Numbered from the stretch's first letter, positions 30,245 through 39,678 are shown. The stretch is 49,222 nt of DNA from Deinococcus sp. YIM 134068 (GCF_036543075.1 NZ_JAZHPF010000023.1:1-49222), one strand, 5' to 3'. The notes: generated by a model not told the origin, from the letters alone. Numbers and translations are program-made.

Positions 30245-31735
30245 TCACTTCCCTGGACGACGTCTGTTGCGTCGTCGGCTCCGGGCGAGCGGCAGTGCGC
30301 TGATGACGTGTTGCGTGATGCTGGCCGCAAGGCGCCGCAGGCTCGCCTCGCAGTTTGTGCGGTTGGGGGGATTGCGCTCGATCTCGCGCCTCAGCCGAAC
30401 GAACTTCTGGGCGTGCAGAGGAAGGATCAGGCCGCCCAGATGCCAGCCATACTCGCGTTCCCGCTGCCGCCAGGACTTCTGCTGGTCCTCAAGGAGCGTG
30501 AGCAGCGTCATGGAACGAAAGCTCGCCTGCACGGCGGGATCATTGAATTCCCGGGGGTACTCGCTGATGCGGCGGTGTTGAGGGGAGGTTGTGTGGTCCC
30601 GGGGAGCTTCCTGAGGCGGTCCCTTCGGCCGCGTCCTGGACGGTGTGGGTGGTTTGGCGGAGGTGGACGGTCTGGTGCCAGGCGGAGACGGGAGGGCAGC
30701 ACCGGACTGGCGCAGGTCCTCCTCGCGCACGATGGGGGGCAGGCTCCCCGGCAGGCCACGTGCGAACTGCTCCAGAGTCGGTGCGCGGATGACGTATTGC
30801 CCCGACTGATGCGGGTCGGGCATCGCGCATACCAGCGTGTACACCGGGTGCGAGACCTGGGGCGGAACCGGCACACGCACGCCCTCGTCGTTCTCCCAGG
30901 TGCGGATCACAACCTGCCCCTCCGCTCGCAGGGCAACGAACCCGATCACGGTCTCTCCCTCCCGCACGTCCCGGGCTCCGGCCTCCGAGGTGCGAATGCG
31001 GACCTCCACCTCCCGCCAGGAGATCAGGCTGCCCGCCGACCTGCGGATGGCGGCGGTCCGGGATGAGCACCCACGCGCACAGTGGTGGCCGCGCATCACC
31101 CCACCCGACTGTGGGTCCAGCAGGTGCGGTTCGCCGGATCCCGGCATGAACAACCACACGCGCCGCTCGCACAGGCGGCAGTCCAGGGGATAGAACAGGC
31201 CACGGCGCAGGTTGTTGGCGCGGCTGAGTTCTTGCAGGAACTCCAGGGTGGGCTTCTTCTGGTCGTACTGCCCTTTGATCACGGCCTGCGGGATGTTCCC
31301 GGCGTGGGCGTACCGGCTGTGCGGACCGTGCTGTTCCAGATCCTCGAGCACATCCCGGAACCACTGCGCCTGCCGCTCCGGCATCCGTGTCAGGAAGCGG
31401 CGCGGGAAGCTGGCACTTTCCCCCTTCACATGCTCGGGGGCGTGAGGGCAGTCGTGCTTCGGCCACGGCCAGCCCAGGTCGTCGAACAGGACGACGCTGC
31501 CGTACTCGTTCACGTAGATGTAGATGTCCTGCCCGCAATACCAGCACTGTGTGGGGACGCGAAAGGAGGTGCGGTGCCGCACGGCGACCTGGCTAAGCAG
31601 GCTGGGGTGGTGATTCTGGTCGCCCAGCAGGCCGTGATGCCAGAGGGCACCGTACCCGCCAGAGCCCGCTCCCAGGTGGCCCTCACCTCCCCAGCCGCAG
31701 GTGCACCCCGGAGGGTGGTTGTATGCGTTGCACAT
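30245..31735 (-). CDS. Cysteine-rich zinc-ribbon protein, unknown function
   Basis: A 496-residue protein from ATG 31735. It opens with CNAYNHPPGCTCGWGGEGH, a Cys/His motif seen at the start of many uncharacterised bacterial proteins. Two more CxxC sites follow: CWYCGQDIYIYVNEYGSVVL with a later HDCPH (about residues 64-95), and CRLCERRVWLF paired with HHCARGC. Residues about 350-410 are a proline/threonine-rich linker, and the end is very basic (LARSRRRNRRRPGK). Zinc ribbons plus a basic tail suggest nucleic-acid binding. It is convergent with the integrase and may be the last gene of the RM block. I cannot assign a function. Confidence 0.6.
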   Translation of the reverse strand: MCNAYNHPPGCTCGWGGEGHLGAGSGGYGALWHHGLLGDQNHHPSLLSQVAVRHRTSFRVPTQCWYCGQDIYIYVNEYGSVVLFDDLGWPWPKHDCPHAPEHVKGESASFPRRFLTRMPERQAQWFRDVLEDLEQHGPHSRYAHAGNIPQAVIKGQYDQKKPTLEFLQELSRANNLRRGLFYPLDCRLCERRVWLFMPGSGEPHLLDPQSGGVMRGHHCARGCSSRTAAIRRSAGSLISWREVEVRIRTSEAGARDVREGETVIGFVALRAEGQVVIRTWENDEGVRVPVPPQVSHPVYTLVCAMPDPHQSGQYVIRAPTLEQFARGLPGSLPPIVREEDLRQSGAALPSPPGTRPSTSAKPPTPSRTRPKGPPQEAPRDHTTSPQHRRISEYPREFNDPAVQASFRSMTLLTLLEDQQKSWRQREREYGWHLGGLILPLHAQKFVRLRREIERNPPNRTNCEASLRRLAASITQHVISALPLARSRRRNRRRPGK

Positions 31736-31833
31736 GGCTCAGCGTAAGCAACCGGAGGAGGGCGCGTGAGCAACTTTGCAGCGATGCCAGGGGCGCGTCG
31801 CCGCGGCTTCTCAGGTCCACACCGGTCGCGACT

Positions 31834-32586
31834 TCATGCCGTCAGCTCGACCAGCCGGTTCAACCGGGCCCGCCGCGCCTTCCAATCGGGCAGCAGGCGT
31901 CCCAGCAACGCGTAGTACGCCGCCGAGTGGCCGAACTCCGCGGTGTGACAGAGTTCGTGCAGCAGGACATAGTCGATGCAGTCCCGGGGCGCCTGGACCA
32001 GCAGGGGGTTGAAGGTCAGGCGTCCGGCGCGGGTGCAGCTCCCCCAGCGGGTCCGCATGGCGCGCAGGTGGAAGGTGCCGTCGTGCCGGATGCCGAAGGG
32101 CGCCGCCTGCTCCAGACACCGGGTCATGCGTTCACTGAGGACCGCCCCGGCCTGCGCCCGCAGCCAGGCGTTCAACACCTGTTCCGCCCGCCCCGGCGCC
32201 CGCACCGTGACCAGCAGTTCCCCACGCGTCACCCGGACGCCCTCCCCCTCCCCGGTCAGCACCCGCAGGCGGTGCTGGCGCCCCAGGTAGCGGTGCGTCT
32301 CCCCGCTCACGTACCGGCGGGCGGGCAGGGGAGGGGGCAGCGCCGCCAGTTCCCTCTGCTGCCTGAGAATCCACGCCCCACGCCCTTCCAGCCGCCGGCG
32401 GATCTCGTGCTCCGGCGTGTCCAGGGGCGCGACCGCCCGCACCGTCCCGTCGGGCAGCACCTCGATGCTCAGCGTCCCGCGCTTCCGGCGCACCACCCGG
32501 TACGGGATGCGCGTCGTGCCGTACTCCGCGATGCGGGGGTCAGGCGAGGTCGACATGGGGGAAGAGGAGTGCGTCGCCGACCCCAC
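31834..32586 (-). CDS. YgjP-type metallopeptidase of the type I RM locus
   Basis: A 250-residue protein (from GTG 32586) or 240 residues (from ATG 32556). The C-terminal domain carries HELCH (H210, E211, H214) followed by FGHSAAYYALLG, with upstream MRTRWGSCTRAGRLTFNPLL. This is the YgjP/DUF45 zinc-metallopeptidase family, which is very often encoded beside hsdR. It starts directly after the hsdR stop, so it shares the transcript. Its job in RM systems is not established; processing or quality control of HsdR is often suggested. Confidence 0.85.
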   Translation of the reverse strand: MGSATHSSSPMSTSPDPRIAEYGTTRIPYRVVRRKRGTLSIEVLPDGTVRAVAPLDTPEHEIRRRLEGRGAWILRQQRELAALPPPLPARRYVSGETHRYLGRQHRLRVLTGEGEGVRVTRGELLVTVRAPGRAEQVLNAWLRAQAGAVLSERMTRCLEQAAPFGIRHDGTFHLRAMRTRWGSCTRAGRLTFNPLLVQAPRDCIDYVLLHELCHTAEFGHSAAYYALLGRLLPDWKARRARLNRLVELTA

Positions 32587-35500
32587 TCAGGCGTCCCGGT
32601 GCCGGGCGACCGACAGCACCCTCTCGAACAGGGTATCCCGGACCGAGTGCGGAATGCGTGTGCCGAGGTGCCGCTCCAAGTCATAAAGGTGGTCGTCCAG
32701 CGCGTCGATCATGCGGTTACGCACCCCGAGGTTCGTGTGCCAGTCGCGGATTTTGAGCGCCTCGATCCTCTCCTCGAAGGTCAGCGCCGCCGTCGTGAGG
32801 TGGTCGCCCAGGCCGTCCAGACCCGGCAGCAACGGCCCCAGCCCGTCCTGAAGCAGTCCCAGGTACGCGCGGGCGGCGTCCCGGCCCCGCAGGCGGTCGT
32901 CCCCCTCCCCGCCACCCTTCTCCCGGGTGAGGCGGACGAGTTCCTCGGCGCGCCGGAGGTACTCCAGATCGCCCAGCCGCTCGGCGCGGTGGTCCGCGAT
33001 GGCCTCGTCCACGAGTTCGGAGAGGCGCTTGTAGAAGACCGGGTCCTCCTCCATGCGCTCGGTGATGGCCCGGCGGATGCGGCCCGCCATCGTATCCGCC
33101 CGGGCCGCGTCGCCCTCCACCGCCGCCAGTTCCTCGTCCGAAGCCAGGGGGTCGAAAAGGCTCACCGGTTCGGCGAGCTGCCGCACGCTGTCGGCCCCCA
33201 CGTGTTCCTGCACGAGCTTACGCAGTTGGGCCTCCAGGGGACCGAAGTCCACGCTCTCCCCGTAACGCCGCTTCACGGTGGTCCGCAGGTTCAGAAAGAA
33301 GCGCAGGTCCCGGAGGTAGGTCTGGCGGGTGCCTTCCGGGGTGGCGTCGAGAAAGCTCGGCGTGGAGAGGGCCAATTGCAGCGTCTTCGCGAAGGCGGTC
33401 AGCGTCTCATAGAACGTGTCGCGGCGGTCCTGGGGTTCCAGGTGCCGCTGCAGCGCCTCGAGGTCGTGGCGGTTCACCCCCGCGAACACGTCCCAGACAT
33501 GCCCGTGCCGCGTGGGCAGCAGGGCGATTTCCACGTCCACGCCCTCCAGCGTCCCCGCCACGTCCGCCGGGTCGAAGCCCTCCGCCTCCAGCGCCGCGTA
33601 GATGTCGAGCGCCTCCTGCAATTCGCTGAAGATGCCCCGGTAGTCCACGACCAGCCCATAGTCCTTGCCCTCGTACAGGCGGTTCACCCGGGCGATGGCC
33701 TGGAGGATGTTGTGCTCTTTCAGGCGCTTGTCGAGGTACAGCACCGCGTTGCGGGGCGCGTCGAAGCCCGTGAGGAGCTTGTCCACCACGATCAGGAGCT
33801 CCGGCTCCCCGTCCCCCTTGAAGGCCTCAATCACGCTCTTCTGGTAGTTCTCCGGTGTGCCGTAACGTCCAAACATGTCGCGCCAGAAGGCCTGCACCTC
33901 GGGCACGTCCGACTCGTCCACGCTCTCGCGTCCCTCGCGGGTGTCCGGAGCGCTGATGACCAGGCCCACACTCACCCGGCCCCAGCGCTCGAAGATCCTC
34001 TTGTAACGCACCGCGTCGAGCTTGCTGCCCACCGCGAACTGGGCCTTCAGGCCGCGCCCCCCGTACGTCCGGGCGAAGTGCTCGCCGACATCGTAGGCGA
34101 TCTCCTCCAGCCGGGAGGCCGCCCCCAGCACGGCCTGCGAGGTGCGGAACTGCCGCTTCACGTCCGCCCGCTGCGCGTCAGTAAGGTCCCGGGTGACCCG
34201 CTCGAACCAGCGGTCGATCTGCTCCTGGGCGCCGCGCAGTTCCGCGTGCCGGGCCTCGTACTTCAGGGGCGTGACCGCCCCGTCCTGCACGGCACGGCTC
34301 ATGGAGTACGCGTGCAGGATGCCGCCGAACTTCTCAGCGGTGCTCTTCTCCTTCCTGAGCAGCGGCGTGCCCGTGAAGCCGATCAGGCAGGCCTGCGGCA
34401 GCACCGAGCGCATCAGGGCGTTCGCGCTCCCGTACTGGCTGCGGTGGGACTCGTCCACGAGGACGAACACGTCCGCGCTCTCCACCTTCAGCCCCTCCCG
34501 GGCGACCGTCTCGAACTTGTCGAGGACGGTGGTGACCACCTGCGTCCGCTCGGAGGCGAGCAGGTCCAGCAGGTGGCGGCCACTCCCGGCCTTCACGACG
34601 GCGGCGCCCGTGTTCCTGAAGGTGCCCGCGATCTGCTCGTCGAGGTCGATCCGGTCCGTCACGAGCACGATGCGGGGCGCCGCCACGCCGGGGAGGCCCG
34701 TCAGCGCCCGGGCGAGCATCACCATCGTCAGGCTCTTCCCGCTGCCCGTGGTGTGCCACACCACGCCGCCCCGCCGGGCGCCGCCGGGCGTGCGTTCCTG
34801 CACCCGCCGCACGGCCTCCTTCACCGCGAAGTACTGCTGGGAGCGGGCGGCCTTCTTCACCCCCGCGTCGAAGACAATGAAACCCCGGATGAATTCGAGC
34901 AGCCGCGCGGGGGCCAACAGCGACCCGATCAGGGCGTCCTGCGCGCTCGGCAGACGGTCGCCCTCGTGCCAGACGCGGTCCAGCCTCGACCGCAGGGGCT
35001 CGTCCCGCCAACCCAGGATGGCCCGCCGCACCTCCTGAGGGAGCGGCGTGCTGACGAGTTCCGTCACCCGCGCACTCACCTGGGGGTCCTCCTCCCGCCA
35101 GGTCGCCCAGTACCGCGCGTCCGCCCCGGTCGTGCCGTACCTCGCGTCGTTCTGCGCCACCGCGAGCAGGAGCTGGGCGAACGAGTACAGCAGCGGAATC
35201 TCCTCCCGGGCGTGGTTGCGCAGGGTCTGCGAGATGGCCTCCGCGACCGACCCCTCCAGGTCGGGGCGCTTGCACTCGATGACGGCGAGCGGAATCCCGT
35301 TGCAGAAGAGCACGATGTCGGGCCGACGGGTCCGGGTGCTGCCGCTGCGCTCGACCTCGTACTCCTCGGTGACGTGCCAGGTGTTATTCGCCGGGTGTTC
35401 CCAGTCGATGTACCGCACGCTGAAGCTCTTGCGGTCCCCGTCCACCGTCTGCTCCACGCTCGTGCCGAGGGTCAGCAGGTCGTAGGCCCGCTGCGCGGTC

Positions 35501-35775
35501 GTGTACTGCGCCTCGAAGGGCAGGGCGAGCAACTGATCGGCCGCCTTCTGCAGGGCCTCCTCCGTGAACGGCAGCTCGCGGTCCAGGTAGTGCACACGGT
35601 TCAGGCGGGCGAGCGACGCCAGCAGCACGTCCGTCAGGATCACCTGCCCCCGGCGGCCCCGCCGCAGACGCAGCGCCTCCCCGGGGCTCAGGAAGGTGTA
35701 GCCGAGCCCCACCAGTTCGGCCAGGGCGGGCAGTTGGCTGGAGACGATCTCACGGAATTCGGGCGTGCTGGACAA
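32587..35775 (-). CDS. hsdR: Type I restriction enzyme, motor/nuclease subunit
   Basis: A 1062-residue HsdR. The N-terminal nuclease has RRPDIVLFCNGIPLAVIECK (PD at 152-153, E167-x-K169). The SF2 motor has Walker A GSGKS at 344-348, the DESH box at 441-444 and LIGFTGTPL, and the C-terminal helical region contacts the methylase. The start is TTG 35775 with an excellent GGAGG 5 bases upstream. HsdR cleaves unmethylated DNA after translocation, in complex with HsdM and HsdS. Unusually, hsdM and hsdS are 7 kb away on the same strand, separated by two unrelated modules. All motifs are intact. Confidence 0.95.
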   Translation of the reverse strand: MSSTPEFREIVSSQLPALAELVGLGYTFLSPGEALRLRRGRRGQVILTDVLLASLARLNRVHYLDRELPFTEEALQKAADQLLALPFEAQYTTAQRAYDLLTLGTSVEQTVDGDRKSFSVRYIDWEHPANNTWHVTEEYEVERSGSTRTRRPDIVLFCNGIPLAVIECKRPDLEGSVAEAISQTLRNHAREEIPLLYSFAQLLLAVAQNDARYGTTGADARYWATWREEDPQVSARVTELVSTPLPQEVRRAILGWRDEPLRSRLDRVWHEGDRLPSAQDALIGSLLAPARLLEFIRGFIVFDAGVKKAARSQQYFAVKEAVRRVQERTPGGARRGGVVWHTTGSGKSLTMVMLARALTGLPGVAAPRIVLVTDRIDLDEQIAGTFRNTGAAVVKAGSGRHLLDLLASERTQVVTTVLDKFETVAREGLKVESADVFVLVDESHRSQYGSANALMRSVLPQACLIGFTGTPLLRKEKSTAEKFGGILHAYSMSRAVQDGAVTPLKYEARHAELRGAQEQIDRWFERVTRDLTDAQRADVKRQFRTSQAVLGAASRLEEIAYDVGEHFARTYGGRGLKAQFAVGSKLDAVRYKRIFERWGRVSVGLVISAPDTREGRESVDESDVPEVQAFWRDMFGRYGTPENYQKSVIEAFKGDGEPELLIVVDKLLTGFDAPRNAVLYLDKRLKEHNILQAIARVNRLYEGKDYGLVVDYRGIFSELQEALDIYAALEAEGFDPADVAGTLEGVDVEIALLPTRHGHVWDVFAGVNRHDLEALQRHLEPQDRRDTFYETLTAFAKTLQLALSTPSFLDATPEGTRQTYLRDLRFFLNLRTTVKRRYGESVDFGPLEAQLRKLVQEHVGADSVRQLAEPVSLFDPLASDEELAAVEGDAARADTMAGRIRRAITERMEEDPVFYKRLSELVDEAIADHRAERLGDLEYLRRAEELVRLTREKGGGEGDDRLRGRDAARAYLGLLQDGLGPLLPGLDGLGDHLTTAALTFEERIEALKIRDWHTNLGVRNRMIDALDDHLYDLERHLGTRIPHSVRDTLFERVLSVARHRDA

Positions 35776-35866
35776 GGCGACCTCCGGGGTGCCGTCAGCC
35801 TACCGTCCGGGCGGCGTCTCGTCGGACGCAGTTGCGCGCGAGGCCGGGGGGGAGCATGGCAAAAAC

Positions 35867-35891
35867 ATTACATATTCTGTAATATTCCTGC
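35867..35891 (+). promoter_or_regulatory. Operator and leaderless promoter of the AbiE pair
   Basis: ATTACA-TATTC-TGTAAT (35867-35883) is a perfect inverted repeat with 6-bp arms in otherwise G+C-rich DNA. TAATAT (35880-35885) overlaps its right arm and ends 6 bases before ATG 35892. AbiEi antitoxins bind inverted repeats in their own promoter, so negative autoregulation is expected. Confidence 0.7.
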
Positions 35892-36512
35892 ATGTTTGCG
35901 GCTTCCGGCACCACCAGTCAGCGGCGGGCGGCCCTCTTCGCGGTGGCCGACGGGCAGGCGGGGTACTTCACGGCCAAGCAGGCGGAGGCGGCCGGGTACT
36001 CCCGCCGCATGCACACCTACTCCGCTCAGCAGGGAGCCTGGCGGCACGTCGGTCACGGCCTCTACCGGCTGGAGCAGTACCCGGATACTCCACACGAGCC
36101 GTACGTGCAGCTCAGCCTGTGGAGCCGGGACCACCAGGACGAGCCCCAGGGGGTCCTCGGGTTCGACACCGCCCTGATGCTCCACGACCTCAGCGACCTG
36201 ATGCCTGACCGCGTCCACCTCGTCGTGCCCCCGGGGTTCCGCAAGCGCCCGCCCCCCGGCGTGGTGCTCCATCGTGGCGTCCTGCCGGAGGCCGACCTCC
36301 AGCCGGCTCAGGGCTACTGCCTCACCACCCCCCTGCGCACCCTGCTGGACCTTGCGGGGAGCGACCTCAGCCCCGAGCACCTGCACCAGGGGCTGCGCGA
36401 GGCGCTAGAGCGCGGCCTGGTTCGCCGCCGGAAGCTCGAGGAACGCCTCGGGGACCCCACCCTCGACCCCACCGCCCGGCGCCGTCTGCTGGCCGCCCTG
36501 GAGAACTTGTGA
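35892..36512 (+). CDS. abiEi: AbiEi-family antitoxin
   Basis: A 206-residue protein with the N-terminal winged helix of AbiEi (LFAVADGQAGYFTAKQAEAA, GYSRRMHTYSAQQGAWRHVG, HGLYRLEQYP) and a C-terminal antitoxin domain (DTALMLHDLSDLMPDRVHLV, CLTTPLRTLLDLAGSDLSPE). It represses its own operon and neutralises the AbiEii toxin, a type IV (non-contact) antitoxin. It overlaps abiEii by GTGA. The module runs opposite to the RM genes that flank it, suggesting separate acquisition. Confidence 0.88.
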   Translation: MFAASGTTSQRRAALFAVADGQAGYFTAKQAEAAGYSRRMHTYSAQQGAWRHVGHGLYRLEQYPDTPHEPYVQLSLWSRDHQDEPQGVLGFDTALMLHDLSDLMPDRVHLVVPPGFRKRPPPGVVLHRGVLPEADLQPAQGYCLTTPLRTLLDLAGSDLSPEHLHQGLREALERGLVRRRKLEERLGDPTLDPTARRRLLAALENL

Positions 36513-37348
36513 GGTACAGGACCGCCCGCGACTTTCGCCGCGCCCTCAACGACCGCCTGCGGGAACAGGCCGGGGCGGGGGAGGACCTTGCCCGGCTCCA
36601 GCGCCGCCTCGCCTACGAGCGCTTCCTGGCCCGCCTGTTCGCCGTGGTGGGGGAGACCTGGGTGCTCAAGGGCGGGTACGCCCTCGAACTGCGGCTGGGG
36701 GGCCGGGCCCGGGCGACCAAGGACCTGGACTTCCATGCCCTGGGCGGTGCCGACCTCCTCGACACCTTGCAGGCTGCCGCCGAGCAGGACCTGGGCGACC
36801 ACTTCCGCTTCGTGGTGCAGCCCCCGGAACGCGGCACCCTGGGGGGACCGCCCGAGGGAGGGCAGCGCTTCCGCGTCCAGGCCTTCCTCGACGGGACCCT
36901 GCCCTTCACGACGTTCGTGATCGACGTCGGGCAGGGCGACCTGATCTGGAGCGCCCTCGACCGGCTGCCCGCCCGGGTGGACCTGAGCTTCGCCGACCTT
37001 CCCCCGCAGGCCTTTCCCACCTACCCGCTGCCCGAGCACTTCGCCGAGAAGCTGCACGCCTACACGCGGCCCCGCCCCGAGGGAGGCCGCACCCGGGTCA
37101 AGGACCTGCTGGACCTGAGCCTGATCATCGGTGAGCTGCACCTCACCCCCTCAGCGGAGGTACTCCGGCTCGTGGAGGCGGTGTTCGACCGGTACGGCTC
37201 CCATTCCCTGCCGAACGAGGTGCCTGCTCCCCCGGAGGACTGGCGCGGTCCTTACCGGGCGCTGGCGGAAGACCTCCTCCACCCCATCACGGGGATGGAG
37301 GAGGCCCGGAATCAGATCCAGCGTTTTCTGGAGGCGTGCCGAGGTTGA
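36509..37348 (+). CDS. abiEii: AbiEii-family nucleotidyltransferase toxin
   Basis: A 279-residue protein from GTG 36509, which overlaps the antitoxin stop. The nucleotidyltransferase core is visible: ETWVLKGGYALELRLGGRAR then ATKDLDF, the G-G...D-x-D pattern. Later come PLPEHFAEKLHAYTRP and TRVKDLLDLSLI, conserved in AbiEii/MenT-like toxins that add nucleotides to tRNA and stop growth upon phage infection. Length is normal and motifs intact. The stop overlaps an AACCCT/AGGGTT hairpin (37348-37370) shared with the convergent gene. Confidence 0.88.
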   Translation: MRYRTARDFRRALNDRLREQAGAGEDLARLQRRLAYERFLARLFAVVGETWVLKGGYALELRLGGRARATKDLDFHALGGADLLDTLQAAAEQDLGDHFRFVVQPPERGTLGGPPEGGQRFRVQAFLDGTLPFTTFVIDVGQGDLIWSALDRLPARVDLSFADLPPQAFPTYPLPEHFAEKLHAYTRPRPEGGRTRVKDLLDLSLIIGELHLTPSAEVLRLVEAVFDRYGSHSLPNEVPAPPEDWRGPYRALAEDLLHPITGMEEARNQIQRFLEACRG

Positions 37349-37362
37349 ACCCTTACAGAGCG

Positions 37363-38010
37363 TCAGGGTTTGATCGGTATCCAGAACTGCAGTTCCACTG
37401 TCTCGGAGCGGCCCGTGTCACCCGGTGGGTAGACGGTGATGTTGGGGGCGTCGGCCCGCACATACTTCGACGTCTTCCAGAACGTTTTGGCAATGCTATA
37501 GCGCAGGTTGCCGATATCGGCCCGCTGTCCGCTGAATGAGAAAACGGCGTAACGCTGAGGGGGCAGCACGAGAACCGTCATTCCCGGCGGCACGAACCGC
37601 GTCGTGCTGACCTCCACGGCAGGCATGAAGTAGAAGTTCCCTCCCCCGGCACCGAAACAGACTTCATACCCGGAGAAGCGGTTGGGCGCCCCAACATTGG
37701 TGAACGCTGAACTCCGGTTGGTCTTGCCCTCAAGCTGGACCATGCGGGACGACAGCAGCGACCATGCCTGGGGAATCTTAGCGAAATCGGCCTGCTGGTG
37801 AGCAGCCAGGTGTGCATTGATTCCAACCAACTGCAAACGGCCTTTCGTTTCGATCCGCGGAGTTGGCACAGGTATCAACCGGAACAACTTCTCCTCCTCG
37901 GGCGTGGCGTCGGGACATCCCGACTGCTGGCTGGCCAGGAAGGTCTGCGCCGCGGTGGTGGACGAGAAGAGGGCCGTGGCCATCACCGAACACCAATAGG
38001 ATGCGCCCAT
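37363..38010 (-). CDS. Exported GyrI-like domain protein
   Basis: A 215-residue protein from ATG 38010 with AAGGAGAA at ideal distance. The N-terminus (YWCSVMATALFSSTTAAQTF) looks like an export signal. The C-terminal 90 residues fit a GyrI-like small-molecule-binding fold: FVPPGMTVLVLPPQRYAVFS, LRYSIAKTFWKTSKYVRADA, then ETVELQFWIPI. This fold is normally cytoplasmic, attached to regulators, so an exported version is unusual. It is the last gene of a four-gene minus-strand operon with the EEP-fold enzyme. Confidence 0.6.
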   Translation of the reverse strand: MGASYWCSVMATALFSSTTAAQTFLASQQSGCPDATPEEEKLFRLIPVPTPRIETKGRLQLVGINAHLAAHQQADFAKIPQAWSLLSSRMVQLEGKTNRSSAFTNVGAPNRFSGYEVCFGAGGGNFYFMPAVEVSTTRFVPPGMTVLVLPPQRYAVFSFSGQRADIGNLRYSIAKTFWKTSKYVRADAPNITVYPPGDTGRSETVELQFWIPIKP

Positions 38011-38093
38011 GCAGCTTCTCCTTTTCTTTCAGCAGTGAACCTCTACGGGCCTGCGCTGCCGCGAATCGGGGCAGTTCCGCCTCGGGTACACCT

Positions 38094-38642
38094 TCAACGC
38101 GGTCTTCGGCTCACGACCCAGCCCGCCACCGCACGAAAGGCGTACCGCAGGCGCTCTACTGCCAGGCCCTCCACGGCCTCGCGGGATGCTGCGACACCGA
38201 GGTCGGTTCCACTCGCGAGGCTTACCCAGTACGATTGGCCCAGCCGCCGCACCGCCCCCTGGTCCCGCGTGACGAAGGCCGTGTTCAGTTGTGGTACTGC
38301 AAAATTCAAGGTAAACGACCAGGTGACCTGGTCTCCGGAAGGCAGGTTCCAATAATCCACATCCACGTACGGCACCACGAAGCACCGCCGCCGGTCCGTT
38401 TGTGCGTCACCGAAAATATTGGCGTGACCGGCAAACGCCGCGAAGTTCCCTACTGCGGCACTCAGGGCCGGCAACTCCGTGCTGTTTTCGACGATGTTTA
38501 CCCGCAGGCGAGGCGCGCAGTAGTCACCGGGCCGCAGCGCCAGCAGGTTGTCGGTATTTCCAACTTGAAGTCGAGCGTTCGGGTAGGCGTTGGCGGACAC
38601 GCACATCATCAAGAATAAGGAAACACTGCGCGTTAAGAACAT
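38094..38642 (-). CDS. Exported hypothetical protein
   Basis: A 182-residue protein. I chose ATG 38642, which gives a textbook signal peptide (MFLTRSVSLFLMMCVSANA, cleaved after ANA) and has a GGAG upstream; the longer reading frame adds only unlikely residues. The mature part is beta-rich with two cysteines (RPGDYCAPRLRVNIVENST, RRRCFVVPYVDVDYWNLPSG, QVTWSFTLNFAVP). I recognise no family. It lies between a membrane protein and the GyrI-like exported protein in the same operon. Confidence 0.6.
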   Translation of the reverse strand: MFLTRSVSLFLMMCVSANAYPNARLQVGNTDNLLALRPGDYCAPRLRVNIVENSTELPALSAAVGNFAAFAGHANIFGDAQTDRRRCFVVPYVDVDYWNLPSGDQVTWSFTLNFAVPQLNTAFVTRDQGAVRRLGQSYWVSLASGTDLGVAASREAVEGLAVERLRYAFRAVAGWVVSRRPR

Positions 38643-38706
38643 CACGTTCTCGCTCCAATCCTTTTGACGTAAGGCTGATTCTGGAACGACCAACGGGCCC
38701 TGTGCC

Positions 38707-39678
38707 TCACAGTAGATGGGGCTGGCGAGCCACTTGTAACGCCACTACTTGTGCAGGCGAAATGATATTCGCCTTCACGGTTTCAACCAACGTGAGAACA
38801 GCGAACCACGACACCAGGACTGCCACTGCGCCCGTTCCCAGACCAATGATCGCGGGCCAGGGCACCGCAGTTCCCCACTGGTCGGCGGAGAGGCGGGCGA
38901 GCAGGAAATACAGCAGATACAACCCCCCGAAACTCCCGAACAACGTGAACGCGGACGCGAGCAAAAATCCACCCACGCGCCCCACCGCCTTTTCTCCTCC
39001 CCCGTCCGGCAGAACGCGATTGAGAGAGAGGCGGTAGAACAGGGGCCCAACACCTGCACAGGCTGCAAACACCGCCGCCAGAACCGGCACCAGCACCGAG
39101 TTGGGTCCGTCCAGCACAGCCACACCCGACACGCCTGTAAAGAGCGTCGCGATGACCGTGAAATTGGAGATCCACATGGCGTCGGCCTTGAACTCCACCT
39201 CCTTCATGCGCTTCCCTACGCTGCTCCTCAAAGCGACCAGTACGAACCCCATCACCCCCAACGTTGCGAGCAACGGGAATGCCCACAGCCAACGGGACGC
39301 CGTGAGGCGGTAGCGTTCGTGATACAGCGTGACCGGCACAACCACACCATTTGCGCCCGACCCGACTGTCAACGCCCCGGTCAGCTTCCACCCCTGAGGC
39401 GTTGAATCGGGGAACGTCTCATTATTTACACCCAGGTTGGCCAGATCCACCTCGTGCAGGGTCGTGCCACTCTTCACATTCAGAGACACCAGGCGGGTCT
39501 GGTCGTCGATGCCTGCCCCAGAGAGGCGCACCTCGACCGTCGTGGGCTGGCCCGCGTTGTACAGGGTGAGCGGCACGGGTTTCGACGAATATTCACTCCA
39601 CTCCTTGGGGTCACTGACACTTACCTGTCCTGCCGCCACACCGACCCACCAGCACACCACCAGCAGCATCCACCGCAT
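38707..39678 (-). CDS. Membrane protein with an extracytoplasmic N-terminal domain
   Basis: A 323-residue protein from ATG 39678 (GGAGG upstream; ATG 39699 is an alternative). The signal sequence MRWMLLVVCWWVGVAAG is followed by an extracytoplasmic beta domain of about 110 residues. Then come about five membrane segments: LWAFPLLATLGVMGFVLVAL, VIATLFTGVSGVAVL, VLVPVLAAVFAACAGVGPLF, LLASAFTLFGSFGGLYLLYF and IIGLGTGAVAVLVSWFAVLT. It may anchor or export the other products of the operon. Family unknown. Confidence 0.6.
   Translation of the reverse strand: MRWMLLVVCWWVGVAAGQVSVSDPKEWSEYSSKPVPLTLYNAGQPTTVEVRLSGAGIDDQTRLVSLNVKSGTTLHEVDLANLGVNNETFPDSTPQGWKLTGALTVGSGANGVVVPVTLYHERYRLTASRWLWAFPLLATLGVMGFVLVALRSSVGKRMKEVEFKADAMWISNFTVIATLFTGVSGVAVLDGPNSVLVPVLAAVFAACAGVGPLFYRLSLNRVLPDGGGEKAVGRVGGFLLASAFTLFGSFGGLYLLYFLLARLSADQWGTAVPWPAIIGLGTGAVAVLVSWFAVLTLVETVKANIISPAQVVALQVARQPHLL

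Noticed and set aside
31723..36177. 1484-codon plus-strand frame opposite hsdR and YgjP
   Set aside because: It is the antisense shadow of genes with clear motifs; long shadow frames are expected at this base composition.
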